A stretch of DNA of 64,000 bases from Butyricicoccus porcorum (GCF_002157465.1 NZ_NHOC01000003.1:1-64000); one strand, 5' to 3'. Positions 1-9,041 are shown, counted from the first letter of the stretch. The notes: generated by a model from the sequence alone, not told the origin. A program made the numbers and translations.

Positions 1-204
1 TCCTACTTACCGAATGCCAATGGCGGAGGTTAAATCTATTATCTTTCGATATGTGTTTATCTACTATAATCGGAAGCGAGTATATACGTCGAATCCCTTA
101 GGGCTTCCACCCGCTGTTTATAAGACACATTACCACAATATGTATCATTCATCTGCTGCTTAAAATTTGTGAGTTTTTAGACTGCACTTTTCTTGACAAT
201 TCCA
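1..204 (+). mobile_element. Right end of an IS3-family insertion sequence (copy 1, partial)
   Basis: These 204 bases are identical to the reverse complement of 13110-13313, the corresponding end of the complete IS copy at 13110-14433. They hold the last 53 codons of orfB (stop at 161-163) and the terminal inverted repeat, ending at TCCA (201-204). The element runs off the left edge of the window, so its other end and target duplication cannot be read here. Confidence 0.9.
2..163 (+). CDS. IS3-family transposase OrfB, C-terminal end (partial)
   Basis: This is the C-terminal part of a DDE transposase, in frame from base 2 to the TAA at 161-163. It matches residue for residue the end of the OrfB at 13151-13996 (…NRKRVYTSNPLGLPPAVY…). 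The segment contains the basic tail after the catalytic core. The catalytic residues lie outside the window. Identity to the second copy suggests recent transposition within this genome. Confidence 0.9.
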   Translation, partial: PTYRMPMAEVKSIIFRYVFIYYNRKRVYTSNPLGLPPAVYKTHYHNMYHSSAA

Positions 205-539
205 CACATTCTTCCAATCAATACCAGACGATTCATTGACACAGTTTAATTAAAGTGAGACCGGTACGCAGGGCAAGGCTGGCGGAACATTGTTATCGTC
301 TCATTTTTATGTTATAACATAAGATACATAACAGCAGTTCCGGAGTGGTGAGTAAAAATTGCAAATTGATTGATCGGCGGCAAGCTGGATTTTTGATCTC
401 TACAGATCTGACACAATCAGCCGAAGAATCCGCCTTCCAGGGATAGATAAATTATTGTATACTATCCGTATGAGTAAAAAAGTGAACCGCGGCTCATAGG
501 TTCATTCCCGTTCTGAAAGGTATTTTCATTACAACAATC
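205..539. other. Intergenic stretch without a recognisable gene
   Basis: This stretch lies between the IS end and the terminator of the phosphoesterase gene. I see no convincing ORF and no tRNA. A short palindrome (TTATGTTATAACATAA, near 309-324) is present but has no clear role. Confidence 0.5.
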
Positions 540-571
540 AGCCCGCCGGAGAAGAGATTCTCCGACGGGCT
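540..571 (-). terminator. Hairpin downstream of the phosphoesterase gene
   Basis: The arms AGCCCG-C-CGGAGAA and TTCTCCG-A-CGGGCT pair around a GAGA loop with one internal mismatch. The hairpin lies 46 bases past the stop of the minus-strand gene at 617. The tail on the minus strand is only moderately U-rich, so termination is likely but not classic. Confidence 0.6.
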
Positions 572-616
572 TTCATCGTTATACTGTTACAGTGACAATT
601 GGCTGCAGAATGCAGA

Positions 617-3600
617 TCATGCAACCTTCGTATAGAAGGAATACATCAGAGTTGCAATCTGTGCACGTGTGCTGATACCACGCGGCTCAAAGCGATTGTC
701 TCCCATACCAACCATCAAACCGGTCTCCTGCATCAATCGAACTGCATCAACTGCATAGCTCGAAATCGAAGCACTGTCAGCAAACAGCGGCTTGCTGTTG
801 TCAGTAGGCAGTGTGATCTTTGCGTAGCTCAGATAGTTGCTCAGCATGACGGCTGCCTGCTCACGGGTAATCAGCTTCTCCGGTGCAAAATGCTTGGCAT
901 CAATGCCGGAAACAATGCCGTTTTTCACTGCCCAGTTGACACATGGCGCATAGTATGCATCCTTGGAAACATCCACGAATTTGCTGGAGCCTGCATACTG
1001 GGTCTTGTCGATCTGTGCCAGATTGGACAGAACGGTGACGAACATGCCGCGGGTCATACCCAATTCCGGAGAGAAGGTCGTTGTAGAAGTACCTGCAAAC
1101 AGCTTCTTTGCAGTGACATAGTTGATGTAGTTCTTTGCCCAATGGTTTTCAATATCGGTAAACTGTGTATCCTCAGCTGCACCATCACCAACCGTGCCGT
1201 AATTGTCAAAGTCCTTGGCATAATTGCGGTAAACGGTGCTGTCCTGATGACCAGCAGCACCGGCGAAGGTGCCCTTGTTCCAGTCAACCAGTGTATTCCA
1301 GGTCTTTTGTGTACCTGCGGTCAGTGTGTAGGAATTCAGTACCGGAACACTGGATTCTTCACTGTTCAGATCGGATACAAAGGTAGATACAATGCGGACA
1401 TACTTGGCATTGCCCATGCCGGTCAGTGCGACCGTGTTGGAACCGTTTTTCAGTTCGACCTTCTTTTCTTCCTTGATGGTTTTACCGTCATCGGAGGTCT
1501 GAATCAGGGCAGTGATGGAAGCATTGCCTGCAAATGCTGTATCATATGCAAGAGCGGAGGGAGCAGCAGTTGCTTCAACCCATTCGGTTGTATGGGTACC
1601 AGTGGTTTCGATATTGTCGCTCTCGAAATCAAGCCAGATTTTCAGGCTGTCAGCCGAAGCACCACTCTCTGTGGGATTCGCGCGTACATTGGTTACTTCC
1701 TCTTCAGAAAGCTTGGAGGTGTAAAAACGTACCTGAGATACAGCACCCGGCAGCATGGTGTGATACATGCCGCGGTTGCGATTGGTCTGCAGGGTATTCT
1801 TAAAGCCAAGACCAATATACATGGGTTCACCGTCCCAGGTTTTGATGGGTGCGGTAAATGCAGGCTTGTCTACGTGTGCGCTGTGCAGCTCATTCTCATA
1901 GGAATCGCCGCCGGTTTCAAAATCAAATGCACTGGTGTACTGTACCCACTGATCCTTCTTGATACCATAAGAAGCATCACTGCCGTCATTCCAGCTGAAT
2001 TCACCATTGTCATCCAGCAGACATACACCATAGGTTACCTTGCCGGTTTCACGGACTGCCATACGGAACATATACGGTGTGCCCCAGCCAAGACCAATGC
2101 CCTTGACCATCAGCGGGTTATGGTCCGGAATAGCACCCTTGCCATCCAGATCCTCGTACTGTTCGGTCAGCTCAGATACACCGCCCTTGGTGGTGCCGGC
2201 GCTGGGCAGATTTGCCCATACCATACCGGTCATTGCATCCTCCGGGGTATAGCCGCCGTTATCCGGGATTTCAATATAATCACGCTTGCCATCCAGAATC
2301 AGGGTCTGCTTTCCGTTGTCATCTGTGCCAAATTCCGGCTGGCCATGAATATATGCATCATTGCCGCTGCCGGATTTATCCTTGACAACCGGCATGCCCT
2401 GAATGGAGCCTTCCACATAAATGGTCTGAGGCTCTGCATTGCCGATGGTAACCTCATATTCGCCGGCCTTGTCAAAGGTATAGGAGAATTCTGCTACCTT
2501 TGTTTCGCCGGACTGCAGAGTATACCGCTTGCTGTCAACGGTTTTGCCGTTTACTTTAAACTCAGCTACATCGCTGCCTGCATCATTGCCGATATTGACA
2601 ACATCAGCTTTAATATGCAGTACATTGCTGTTGGTATCACTGACATCCTGATCGCCCTGTTTGGTGCGGATGTTGGTGAAATCGAAGGTAGCAGGACGAT
2701 AGGTTACATTTACATCTGTGCTCTGGTCAGCAATCTTCAGAGTATGCTTACCCAGAGATTCCATTCTCAGAGTACCGGTCAGTGTCGCGGATTTACCTGG
2801 ATCCAGCGTGACGATACCGTCGTCAAAGTGATAGAGATACCGGATCGTTCCATTGTCGTCAACCGGAATCACAGCGGCAGCCAGGCCCTTGCCTGTATTG
2901 GTTACGGTAGCGGAAATGGTAACCTTACCATTGTACTGCACTTCATCCGGCTGAATGGAAATATCCGACCAGGACAGCTGCTGCTTGTCCTTTGCGATCA
3001 GTGTTTCATTGGCTGCTACGGAATTTGCACCTTCGCCGGTAGCACCATAGTTTACAACCTTCATAACACCGCTGCCCGGTGTGCTGGTGATGTAGAAGAA
3101 ATCACCCTTCTTGTTGTAGGTGCGTGCATCCTGATGGGTCAGATAAACGGTACCTGCGCCGACTTCCGGATTGCTGGATACAGCACGTGCATAGCTGTGG
3201 GTATGACCGGAAATCATCAGATCTACATTGCCCGGTTCAATGACATCCGGAATATACCGCTTGGTATATGCATCAGATACCGGATGATGCATCATGATCA
3301 TACGGAAATCCGCATTTTTTGCTGCATCTGTTTCCAGATCAGCTTTCAGCCAGCTCATGGCATTCTCAATGGTTTTGAGGGTTGCCTCGTCAGCCTGCTG
3401 ACCGGTGGCTTCAGAATTCATCTGGAACAGTCCCCAGGGGTTACTGTTCATGGTGATGATGTGGATACCTGCATAGTTGAAGGAGCTGTCACCCTCCACC
3501 GATGCACCATATTCCGCATCCTGAATGGAATAAACATAGGTGTCAAAATAGATACCACCCTGGTCATGATTGCCGCTGGAATAAACAACCGGATAACTGT

Positions 3601-4177
3601 GAATGAAGTCATCCGCAGCTTTGCCATGGAACCAGAAACTGAACTGTTCTGCCTGTGCACCGGTGCCTTCTACCAGATCACCACAATGCAGCATAACATC
3701 CGGATTAAAATTCTTTACCGCTGCGTCCAGTTCATTGCGGGTTGCGAAGATATGGGAATCCGACAGAGAAATCATGCGGATTTCATCGGGATTTTCACTC
3801 AGAGTACGGAAGCTTGCCTGACAGGTTTCACCATTTTCCAGCTTTACCTCGTAGTAATACCGGGTTCCAGCCTGAAGATGATCCAGTTTGTAGTGATACA
3901 GGTTCATTTTAGCACCCTGGAAATCCGGTGCGTCCTCATCTACATTCACCGTAATTGGATCGCAGAGTGAATCCTGTTCTGTGCCGTATGCAATCGTTGC
4001 AGCTACATTTTCTGTGCTTTCCCATACAACGACCATACTGTTGGTTTTAGGTGCGAGCAGATACGGGCCGTTTTTAAACTGAGCGCCATCATCTGCTGCA
4101 AATGCAGTCGGTACGAGACCAAGAACAAGTACCAGTGCCAGACACATGGCCTGCATTCGTTTTAACAGTTTTTTCAT
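617..4177 (-). CDS. Secreted SLH-anchored metallophosphoesterase (purple acid phosphatase-like)
   Basis: This is a predicted cell-surface phosphohydrolase of about 1186 residues. The start at 4177 is chosen because AGGAG lies 8 bases upstream and because a signal peptide follows (MKKLLKRMQAM…PTAFA). An Fn3-like purple-acid-phosphatase N-terminal domain covers about residues 30-115. A calcineurin-type catalytic domain follows, with motifs DSH, GDLVEG, GNHD, HHP and GHTHSY. Next come CARDB/Ig-like segments, a LamG-like domain in the middle, and three S-layer homology repeats at the C-terminus (FTDIENHWAK…, FVDVSKDAYY…, FADSASISSY…). SLH domains usually tether proteins to pyruvylated wall polysaccharide. 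The natural substrate is not evident. The neighbouring transporter and RpiR regulator hint at sugar-phosphate or glycan scavenging. Confidence 0.88.
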   Translation of the reverse strand: MKKLLKRMQAMCLALVLVLGLVPTAFAADDGAQFKNGPYLLAPKTNSMVVVWESTENVAATIAYGTEQDSLCDPITVNVDEDAPDFQGAKMNLYHYKLDHLQAGTRYYYEVKLENGETCQASFRTLSENPDEIRMISLSDSHIFATRNELDAAVKNFNPDVMLHCGDLVEGTGAQAEQFSFWFHGKAADDFIHSYPVVYSSGNHDQGGIYFDTYVYSIQDAEYGASVEGDSSFNYAGIHIITMNSNPWGLFQMNSEATGQQADEATLKTIENAMSWLKADLETDAAKNADFRMIMMHHPVSDAYTKRYIPDVIEPGNVDLMISGHTHSYARAVSSNPEVGAGTVYLTHQDARTYNKKGDFFYITSTPGSGVMKVVNYGATGEGANSVAANETLIAKDKQQLSWSDISIQPDEVQYNGKVTISATVTNTGKGLAAAVIPVDDNGTIRYLYHFDDGIVTLDPGKSATLTGTLRMESLGKHTLKIADQSTDVNVTYRPATFDFTNIRTKQGDQDVSDTNSNVLHIKADVVNIGNDAGSDVAEFKVNGKTVDSKRYTLQSGETKVAEFSYTFDKAGEYEVTIGNAEPQTIYVEGSIQGMPVVKDKSGSGNDAYIHGQPEFGTDDNGKQTLILDGKRDYIEIPDNGGYTPEDAMTGMVWANLPSAGTTKGGVSELTEQYEDLDGKGAIPDHNPLMVKGIGLGWGTPYMFRMAVRETGKVTYGVCLLDDNGEFSWNDGSDASYGIKKDQWVQYTSAFDFETGGDSYENELHSAHVDKPAFTAPIKTWDGEPMYIGLGFKNTLQTNRNRGMYHTMLPGAVSQVRFYTSKLSEEEVTNVRANPTESGASADSLKIWLDFESDNIETTGTHTTEWVEATAAPSALAYDTAFAGNASITALIQTSDDGKTIKEEKKVELKNGSNTVALTGMGNAKYVRIVSTFVSDLNSEESSVPVLNSYTLTAGTQKTWNTLVDWNKGTFAGAAGHQDSTVYRNYAKDFDNYGTVGDGAAEDTQFTDIENHWAKNYINYVTAKKLFAGTSTTTFSPELGMTRGMFVTVLSNLAQIDKTQYAGSSKFVDVSKDAYYAPCVNWAVKNGIVSGIDAKHFAPEKLITREQAAVMLSNYLSYAKITLPTDNSKPLFADSASISSYAVDAVRLMQETGLMVGMGDNRFEPRGISTRAQIATLMYSFYTKVA

Positions 4178-4326
4178 GGTTTGTTCTCCTTTCTTTGGTA
4201 TAAAATGGGGATACAGCTTGCTCAAGCATCACCTGCTTTCCTGGCAATTGTTTTAAAACGGAACAGTGTGTGCATTTTTTGTGTTCATACTGTGTCCGTG
4301 CTATGGTTGTACCTTACCACGTGAAG

Positions 4327-4340
4327 GAATAAAATTCAAT
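4327..4340. promoter_or_regulatory. Candidate operator upstream of the phosphoesterase gene
   Basis: GAATAAAATTC (4327-4337) is a short perfect palindrome. The 13-mer AATAAAATTCAAT (4328-4340) recurs exactly at 5969-5981, upstream of the transporter gene. Related AT-rich half sites (TGAATAAAA) follow up to about 4385. Inference: a shared regulator, possibly the RpiR-type protein at 6081, acts on both minus-strand genes. Confidence 0.4.
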
Positions 4341-4415
4341 AATAAATGAAATAAAAATGAATAAAACTCTGTATTGAATAAAAAACACCCGGAAAAATTG
4401 GCTAGTGTGCCCAAA

Positions 4416-4456
4416 AAGAAACCACCCGCTGTCCGAATCAGCCGAACAACGGGTGG
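4416..4456 (-). terminator. Rho-independent terminator of the transporter gene
   Basis: On the minus strand, CCACCCG (4450-4456) and CGGGTGG (4422-4428) pair around a partly paired interior and are followed by TTTCTTTTT. The hairpin lies 15 bases past the transporter stop. Confidence 0.8.
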
Positions 4457-4470
4457 CTGTAGTATGTATT

Positions 4471-5856
4471 TTATTCCGCTGCCTCACGTGCCTGCATATC
4501 CGCGATAATACGCGGATATATTTTGTCCAGCCGGTAAAACAGCAGGAGGATACAGATACCACCCCAGGCGAGAATATTACCGATGATGTAAATGCGAATG
4601 AGCATAGCGGATTGGGTGGCATTGATAACAGCAGTTCCGGCAAAGCCAACCATAGACATCAATGCACCGAATGCTGCGTTAGTGATACCGGAACCGAATT
4701 TCTGTCCGGCAGTGGTAGCGGAAACCACCAGTCCCTGCACGCGGATGCCGCTTTTCCATGCACCATATTCGATGATATCCGCAAGCATGGAATATTTGGC
4801 GCCCCGGAAACAGCCCTTTCCGATACCGCGCATCACGCAGGCAAACAAGGACAATGAAATACTGGTTGGATTGAAAAAGAGGGAAACCGTACCGATGACT
4901 GCGGCTGCCGCACCAATGAGCGCTACATTCCGTTTGCCGAAGCGAATGAGGAATGGGGCAAGAATCAGCACCGTAATTACCTGAGGAATATTTTCAAAGG
5001 AGGAAAGCGCGCCGCACAGGTCACGATTCCCCAGAATGTACTGGGCATAATATGCATTGCAGGTTCCGGTTACCGCTTCATAAAAGGAAAGAAAGACGGT
5101 GAGGAAAAAGAACAGAATGAAATAGGGATTGGACAGACATAGCTTGATCCCCATCCAAAGCGGTACCTTTTTTCCATCTCTGGTTTTGGTTTCTTTGTTC
5201 ACTCGTTCATGGCAGTTATGAAAACACACATACAGCATAACAATAGATACAACAGCATAGCCAATGGACACCTCAATCCAGGCCTGCTGGGTATTGCCAA
5301 GCAGAGTTACCAGAGGAAAGGTAATGGCAGTGATAATCAGATTACCGATGGCGGACATACCGGTGCGGAACAGATTGATAACAGAGCGCTGGTCAGTATC
5401 TCGTGTCATCAGTGTTGCCAGCGTTGCATAGGGAAGGTTCAGGGAAGTGTATACCACTGTGGTACAGAAATTATATGTAATAAAGACATAAATGATCCGG
5501 ACCATGGAAGATGCCGGCGGAACAGTAAACAGCAAAATAGCGGACAAGCCATATGGAAACATCATCCAGAGTATCCAGGCACGGGATTTGCCGTGTCGGG
5601 AATGGGTACGATCCACCAGATGACCAATCAAAACATCAGAAATGCCGTCGAAAAAGCGGGAAATCAGCATAATGGTACCGACGGTCCCCACACCGATACC
5701 GATAACATTGGTATAAAAATAAAACAGCAATGAGGTCGTCAGTGCGAATACCACATTGCAGGCTACATCCCCCAGACCATAGGAAAATTTCTCCTTCAGG
5801 TGAATGGGTTCAAACTCTCTCTGATTACCGGGACTTTTGTTTTGTACAGATGACAC
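4471..5856 (-). CDS. MFS transporter, glycoside-pentoside-hexuronide (MelB-like) family
   Basis: This is a polytopic membrane protein of about 461 residues with roughly 12 hydrophobic segments. GPH-family features are visible: an early YGLGDVACNVVF segment, then ISRFFDGISDVLIG, then the basic loop DRTHSRHGKSRAW. The family imports glycosides or uronides with cations. I prefer the GTG at 5856 because GGAAG precedes it at good spacing; a longer reading to 5961 lacks family similarity. It sits between the surface phosphoesterase and the divergent RpiR regulator, which fits regulated sugar uptake. The substrate cannot be read from sequence. Confidence 0.85.
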   Translation of the reverse strand: MSSVQNKSPGNQREFEPIHLKEKFSYGLGDVACNVVFALTTSLLFYFYTNVIGIGVGTVGTIMLISRFFDGISDVLIGHLVDRTHSRHGKSRAWILWMMFPYGLSAILLFTVPPASSMVRIIYVFITYNFCTTVVYTSLNLPYATLATLMTRDTDQRSVINLFRTGMSAIGNLIITAITFPLVTLLGNTQQAWIEVSIGYAVVSIVMLYVCFHNCHERVNKETKTRDGKKVPLWMGIKLCLSNPYFILFFFLTVFLSFYEAVTGTCNAYYAQYILGNRDLCGALSSFENIPQVITVLILAPFLIRFGKRNVALIGAAAAVIGTVSLFFNPTSISLSLFACVMRGIGKGCFRGAKYSMLADIIEYGAWKSGIRVQGLVVSATTAGQKFGSGITNAAFGALMSMVGFAGTAVINATQSAMLIRIYIIGNILAWGGICILLLFYRLDKIYPRIIADMQAREAAE

Positions 5857-5968
5857 AGTAGTTCTTCCTTTCACAATGTACCATTCTGCCGGTATAAGAC
5901 CATGCAGAAGCTCTCTTTTCTGATGGAACAGACCACCAATACATTGTTGGTAGTTTATCATTGCATCA

Positions 5969-5999
5969 AATAAAATTCAATTCTCGTTTGAGACAAAGG
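5969..5999 (-). promoter_or_regulatory. Probable transporter promoter region with shared 13-mer
   Basis: Read on the minus strand, TTGAAT and TAAACT are separated by 17 bases and form a plausible sigma-70 promoter for the transporter. The -35 overlaps the 13-mer AATAAAATTCAAT (5969-5981), also found upstream of the phosphoesterase gene at 4328-4340. Confidence 0.45.
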
Positions 6000-6012
6000 A
6001 ATATTATTTATT

Positions 6013-6029
6013 TTGTACAGTGTGTACAA
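6013..6029. promoter_or_regulatory. Palindromic operator TTGTACA-GTG-TGTACAA
   Basis: This is a perfect 7+3+7 inverted repeat in the divergent intergenic region, 52 bases before the RpiR gene. It overlaps the likely -35 of the RpiR promoter, so binding there should block transcription. It is the best candidate autoregulatory site in the region. Confidence 0.65.
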
Positions 6030-6051
6030 TGTTATTTCTGTGTGTTATACT
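6023..6051 (+). promoter_or_regulatory. Predicted promoter of the RpiR-type regulator gene
   Basis: The -10 is TATACT (6046-6051). At 17 bases spacing lies TGTACA (6023-6028), a 4/6 match to the -35 consensus that is embedded in the palindromic operator. Confidence 0.5.
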
Positions 6052-6080
6052 AAATCCATCAAGATGAATGAGGGTTTTTT

Positions 6081-6917
6081 ATGAAAAGTAATCCATATGC
6101 TGCAATTCAATCAAAATATGAAAGCTTCCCAAAAGTGAGCCGGAGAATTGCTGATTTTATTCTGGAAAATCCGGAGCGGGTCTGTTCTATCAGTATACAG
6201 CAGATGGCACGGGAGCTTGACATTGCGGAATCCAGTATCATTCGGTTTTGCAAGCAGATTGACTGTTCCGGATTCAGTGAAATGAAGCTGCTGCTGGCGA
6301 AATATGCGCCTCAATCCATACATACCATTTTTGAAGATTTATCTGAAACAGACACCGTTACTTCTATTACAAAAAATGTTTTCGGACGAAATATAGACAC
6401 CCTGCAGCGGGCACTGGATCTGCTTGATTTTGAAAAAGTAGAACAGGCAACTGCCCTTATGAGTCAGGCAAAACGCATTGTCGCTCTGGGTGTAGGAGCA
6501 TCCGGTTCTATTGCCAGCGATTTTTATATTCGCCTCATGCGTGTAGGCATTCAGGCAGAAGCCTTTACGGATTCCCATTTGATGCAGATTGCTGCCAGCC
6601 AGGCGGGACCGGAAACGGTATTTTTTGGCATTACACATACGGGTAAAACCCGTGAGATTGTGACAGCACTGGAGCTGGCACGTTCCCGGGGAGCAAAAAC
6701 CATCAGTATGACGGGATATCCGGATACACCGGTGAAACGGGTATCAGATATTTGCATGGAATTGTATTCACCGCTGCAGCTGTTTGTGTCTCCCCGCGTG
6801 GCACAGGTAACACTGCTGGACAGCCTCTATGTAAGTCTGTCTATCCGACAGAAAAATCAGGTGGTGGAGAATATTCAAAAAATGAATGATGCATTGGCTG
6901 ATTTTAGATTATCATAA
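6081..6917 (+). CDS. MurR/RpiR-family transcriptional regulator
   Basis: This is a 278-residue regulator. Residues about 1-77 form the HTH_6 DNA-binding domain (SIQQMARELDIAESSIIRF), and about 110-260 form a SIS sugar-isomerase-type ligand domain (VALGVGASGSIASDFY, FFGITHTGKTREIV). RpiR proteins sense phosphosugars and usually control nearby sugar genes. The gene is divergent from the transporter, and a perfect palindrome sits in the intergenic region at 6013-6029. A tRNA-modification gene follows 27 bases downstream and may be co-transcribed. The ligand is unknown; the context suggests a sugar phosphate linked to the transporter. Confidence 0.9.
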   Translation: MKSNPYAAIQSKYESFPKVSRRIADFILENPERVCSISIQQMARELDIAESSIIRFCKQIDCSGFSEMKLLLAKYAPQSIHTIFEDLSETDTVTSITKNVFGRNIDTLQRALDLLDFEKVEQATALMSQAKRIVALGVGASGSIASDFYIRLMRVGIQAEAFTDSHLMQIAASQAGPETVFFGITHTGKTREIVTALELARSRGAKTISMTGYPDTPVKRVSDICMELYSPLQLFVSPRVAQVTLLDSLYVSLSIRQKNQVVENIQKMNDALADFRLS

Positions 6918-6944
6918 AAAATGATAGGCAGGATGGATTTGACG

Positions 6945-7904
6945 ATGAACTATTATTTTGCTCCAATGGAAGGAATCACAGGTTATGTGTTCCGAAATAC
7001 CTTCCAGGAATATTTTGGCGGGATACATACCTGGTTTTCCCCATTTCTCAGCCCCAAACATGACGGAGGGCTTCGGTCAGGAGAAATCCGTGATATTTTG
7101 CCGGAGAATAACAGCAATGTCCGGCTGGTGCCGCAGATTTTAACCAATGATGCCGCTGCATTCCGTCTTACAGCAGAGCGGCTGAAAGAATACGGCTATT
7201 CAGAGGTAAATCTGAATCTGGGCTGCCCATCGGGTACGGTGGTGGCGAAGAAAAAGGGTGCAGGTTTTTTGGCAGAAACAGCGCTGCTGGAGCGTTTTCT
7301 GGATGAAATTTTTTCCCAATGCCCCATCCGGATCTCCATCAAAACAAGAATCGGAAAGGAAACACCGGAGGAATTTCCGGCGCTGTTGGAGTTGTTCAAT
7401 CAGTATCCGGTTTCTGAATTGATTGTTCATCCACGGGTACAGACGGATTTTTATAAAAACAAGCCTAACTGGGAGATGTTCGCCTATGGGGCGGATAACA
7501 CCAGCATGCCCGTGTGCTATAATGGGGACTTGTTCACAACACAGGATATCCAACAATTTACGACACAGTTTCCCAGTGTGCAGACTGTGATGCTAGGCAG
7601 GGGATTGCTGGCAAATCCCGGTCTTGCGGCACAGGCAGAAGGGGAGAAGCCTGTGGACAGCAAAACACTGATAGCGTTCCATAACACATTGCTGGAACGC
7701 TATCAGGAAATTCTGTCCGGACAACGTAATGTGCTGTTTAAGATGAAAGAACTGTGGGTATTTTTGGTTTGCCTGTTTGCAGATGGTGAACCATATGCAA
7801 AAAAAATCCGCAAGGCACGGACGTTATCGGCGTATCAGAAAGCTGTGGACAGCCTGTTTGCGGAGCGGGAGCTGCTGGACGAATCGGTTTATACAGGAGA
7901 GTAA
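6945..7904 (+). CDS. dus: tRNA-dihydrouridine synthase family protein
   Basis: This is a 319-residue FMN-dependent TIM-barrel enzyme that reduces uridines in the tRNA D-loop. The N-terminus YYFAPMEGIT, the NLGCPSGTVVAKKKGAGF segment that carries the conserved cysteine, the IKTRIG strand, the VHPRVQTDFY region and the phosphate-binding VMLGRGLLANPGL are all in family order. The ATG at 6945 follows AGGATGG; an upstream ATG at 6921 has no ribosome binding site. The usual HGRT is here HPRV, a variant common in short Firmicute Dus proteins. It follows rpiR in the same direction. Confidence 0.9.
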   Translation: MNYYFAPMEGITGYVFRNTFQEYFGGIHTWFSPFLSPKHDGGLRSGEIRDILPENNSNVRLVPQILTNDAAAFRLTAERLKEYGYSEVNLNLGCPSGTVVAKKKGAGFLAETALLERFLDEIFSQCPIRISIKTRIGKETPEEFPALLELFNQYPVSELIVHPRVQTDFYKNKPNWEMFAYGADNTSMPVCYNGDLFTTQDIQQFTTQFPSVQTVMLGRGLLANPGLAAQAEGEKPVDSKTLIAFHNTLLERYQEILSGQRNVLFKMKELWVFLVCLFADGEPYAKKIRKARTLSAYQKAVDSLFAERELLDESVYTGE

Positions 7905-7982
7905 ATAGATATTATTTTGCCGGTATACAATAAAGGCCATTTGTGGAACATATAGTGACTGACCCGAGAAACAGGAGTCGGC

Positions 7983-8011
7983 AGAACCAGCTTTACTGCT
8001 GGTTCTTTTTT
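7983..8011 (+). terminator. Rho-independent terminator after dus
   Basis: AGAACCAGC and GCTGGTTCT form a perfect 9-bp stem with a 6-base loop, followed by six T residues. Confidence 0.92.
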
Positions 8012-8045
8012 AACCTCCTGTTTCATAAAAAGATATATTGACGCA

Positions 8046-8687
8046 TCAGTTTCTGTGGCATGGTTTGATACATGACTGATAGTTCTGTTCTGCCTGTTCC
8101 CAGTTGACTACGTGGAACCAGTCGATGATGTAATCTGCACGCAGATTGTAATACTTGAGATAGTATGCATGCTCCCATACATCAACAGTCAGGATCGGAC
8201 ATAGTCCGGCCTCAATCGGGCTGTTCTGGTTTGGTGTAGTGATGATATATAGTTTATCGCAGGTGCCAACCAGCCAGGCATAACCGGAACCAAAGACAGA
8301 CTGCGCTTCCGCCTGAAAATCCTTTTTGAACTGTTCTATACTGCCAAAGTCCCGATTTATGGCAGCTGCAAGTGCGCCGACAGGCTGTTGCCCGGCTGAT
8401 GGCTGCAATCCATCGAAATAAAACCTGTGGTTGTATACACCACCTGCATTGTTGCGCAGGATATTTTGCGTGTCATATGGCAGGCTGGATGCATTTTGAA
8501 TTAATTGCTCAAGTGACAGCCGCTGCAGCCAGGGATGGGTACGCAGAATGGCGTTCAGATTGTCGATGTATGTTTGCAGATGACGGTCATGATGCAGCAT
8601 CATGGTTTTGGTGTCGATATATGGTTCCAGTGCATCATATTTATATGGCAGGGGAAGATTGACAAATGGATAATATTCGTTTTGCAT
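8046..8687 (-). CDS. sod: Superoxide dismutase, Fe/Mn family
   Basis: This is a 213-residue enzyme that dismutates superoxide in the cytoplasm. All four metal ligands are in family context: His in LHHDRHLQTY, His in VYNHRFYF, and Asp and His in DVWEHAYYLKYYN. The gateway Tyr in HLQTY and the GSGYAWLV stretch are also present. The ATG at 8687 is chosen over one further upstream because GGAGGG lies at proper spacing. Fe or Mn preference cannot be told. It is a single-gene unit, with terminators around it. Confidence 0.9.
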   Translation of the reverse strand: MQNEYYPFVNLPLPYKYDALEPYIDTKTMMLHHDRHLQTYIDNLNAILRTHPWLQRLSLEQLIQNASSLPYDTQNILRNNAGGVYNHRFYFDGLQPSAGQQPVGALAAAINRDFGSIEQFKKDFQAEAQSVFGSGYAWLVGTCDKLYIITTPNQNSPIEAGLCPILTVDVWEHAYYLKYYNLRADYIIDWFHVVNWEQAEQNYQSCIKPCHRN

Positions 8688-8771
8688 ACATATCCCTCCG
8701 AAACTCAATTCGTTTTCAGCATATGCGTTCCGCATGCGGGCGGTTCAGCACAGAAGAGAGGGAATAGATAA

Positions 8772-8807
8772 AGCCTGTGCTCTCTCATTTTTCAGAAAGC
8801 ACAGGCT
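8772..8807 (-). terminator. Hairpin after the HD-domain remnant
   Basis: AGCCTGTGCT and AGCACAGGCT form a 10-bp stem just past the stop at 8817. On the minus strand the tail is only TTTATC, so termination strength is uncertain. Confidence 0.55.
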
Positions 8808-8816
8808 GATGATCTG

Positions 8817-9041
8817 TTATTCTTCACATGTACGCATTGCAAGGATGGTTTTCTCGATCAGATCATCCAAATCCCAGCCCAGCATTTCTGCACCGCGCTG
8901 AATCACCTCTCTGGAACATCCTGCCGCAAATTTTTTGTTTTTAAATTTTTTCTTCACGGATTTAGCTTCCAAATCCTGTACACTTTTCGATGGACGCATA
9001 ATGGCAACCGCACCAATTAATCCGGTTAGCTCATCGGTTGC
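8817..9041 (-). pseudogene. C-terminal remnant of an HD-domain phosphohydrolase
   Basis: The reading frame is ATDELTGLIGAVAIMRPSKS… and ends …LIEKTILAMRTCEE. This matches the C-terminal end of the clostridial HD-superfamily hydrolases. Upstream of residue A the frame meets a TAG (9045-9047) where sequence of a broken IS3 element begins. The catalytic HD half is therefore missing. A 60-residue protein from the internal ATG at 8999 is possible on paper but would lack the active site. I treat it as a relic cut by the IS. Confidence 0.75.

Noticed and set aside
599-3970. Open + strand frame of 1123 codons antisense to the phosphoesterase gene
   Set aside because: It mirrors the codon pattern of the minus-strand gene, has no domain sense (Cys- and Ile-rich low-quality sequence) and no ribosome binding site.
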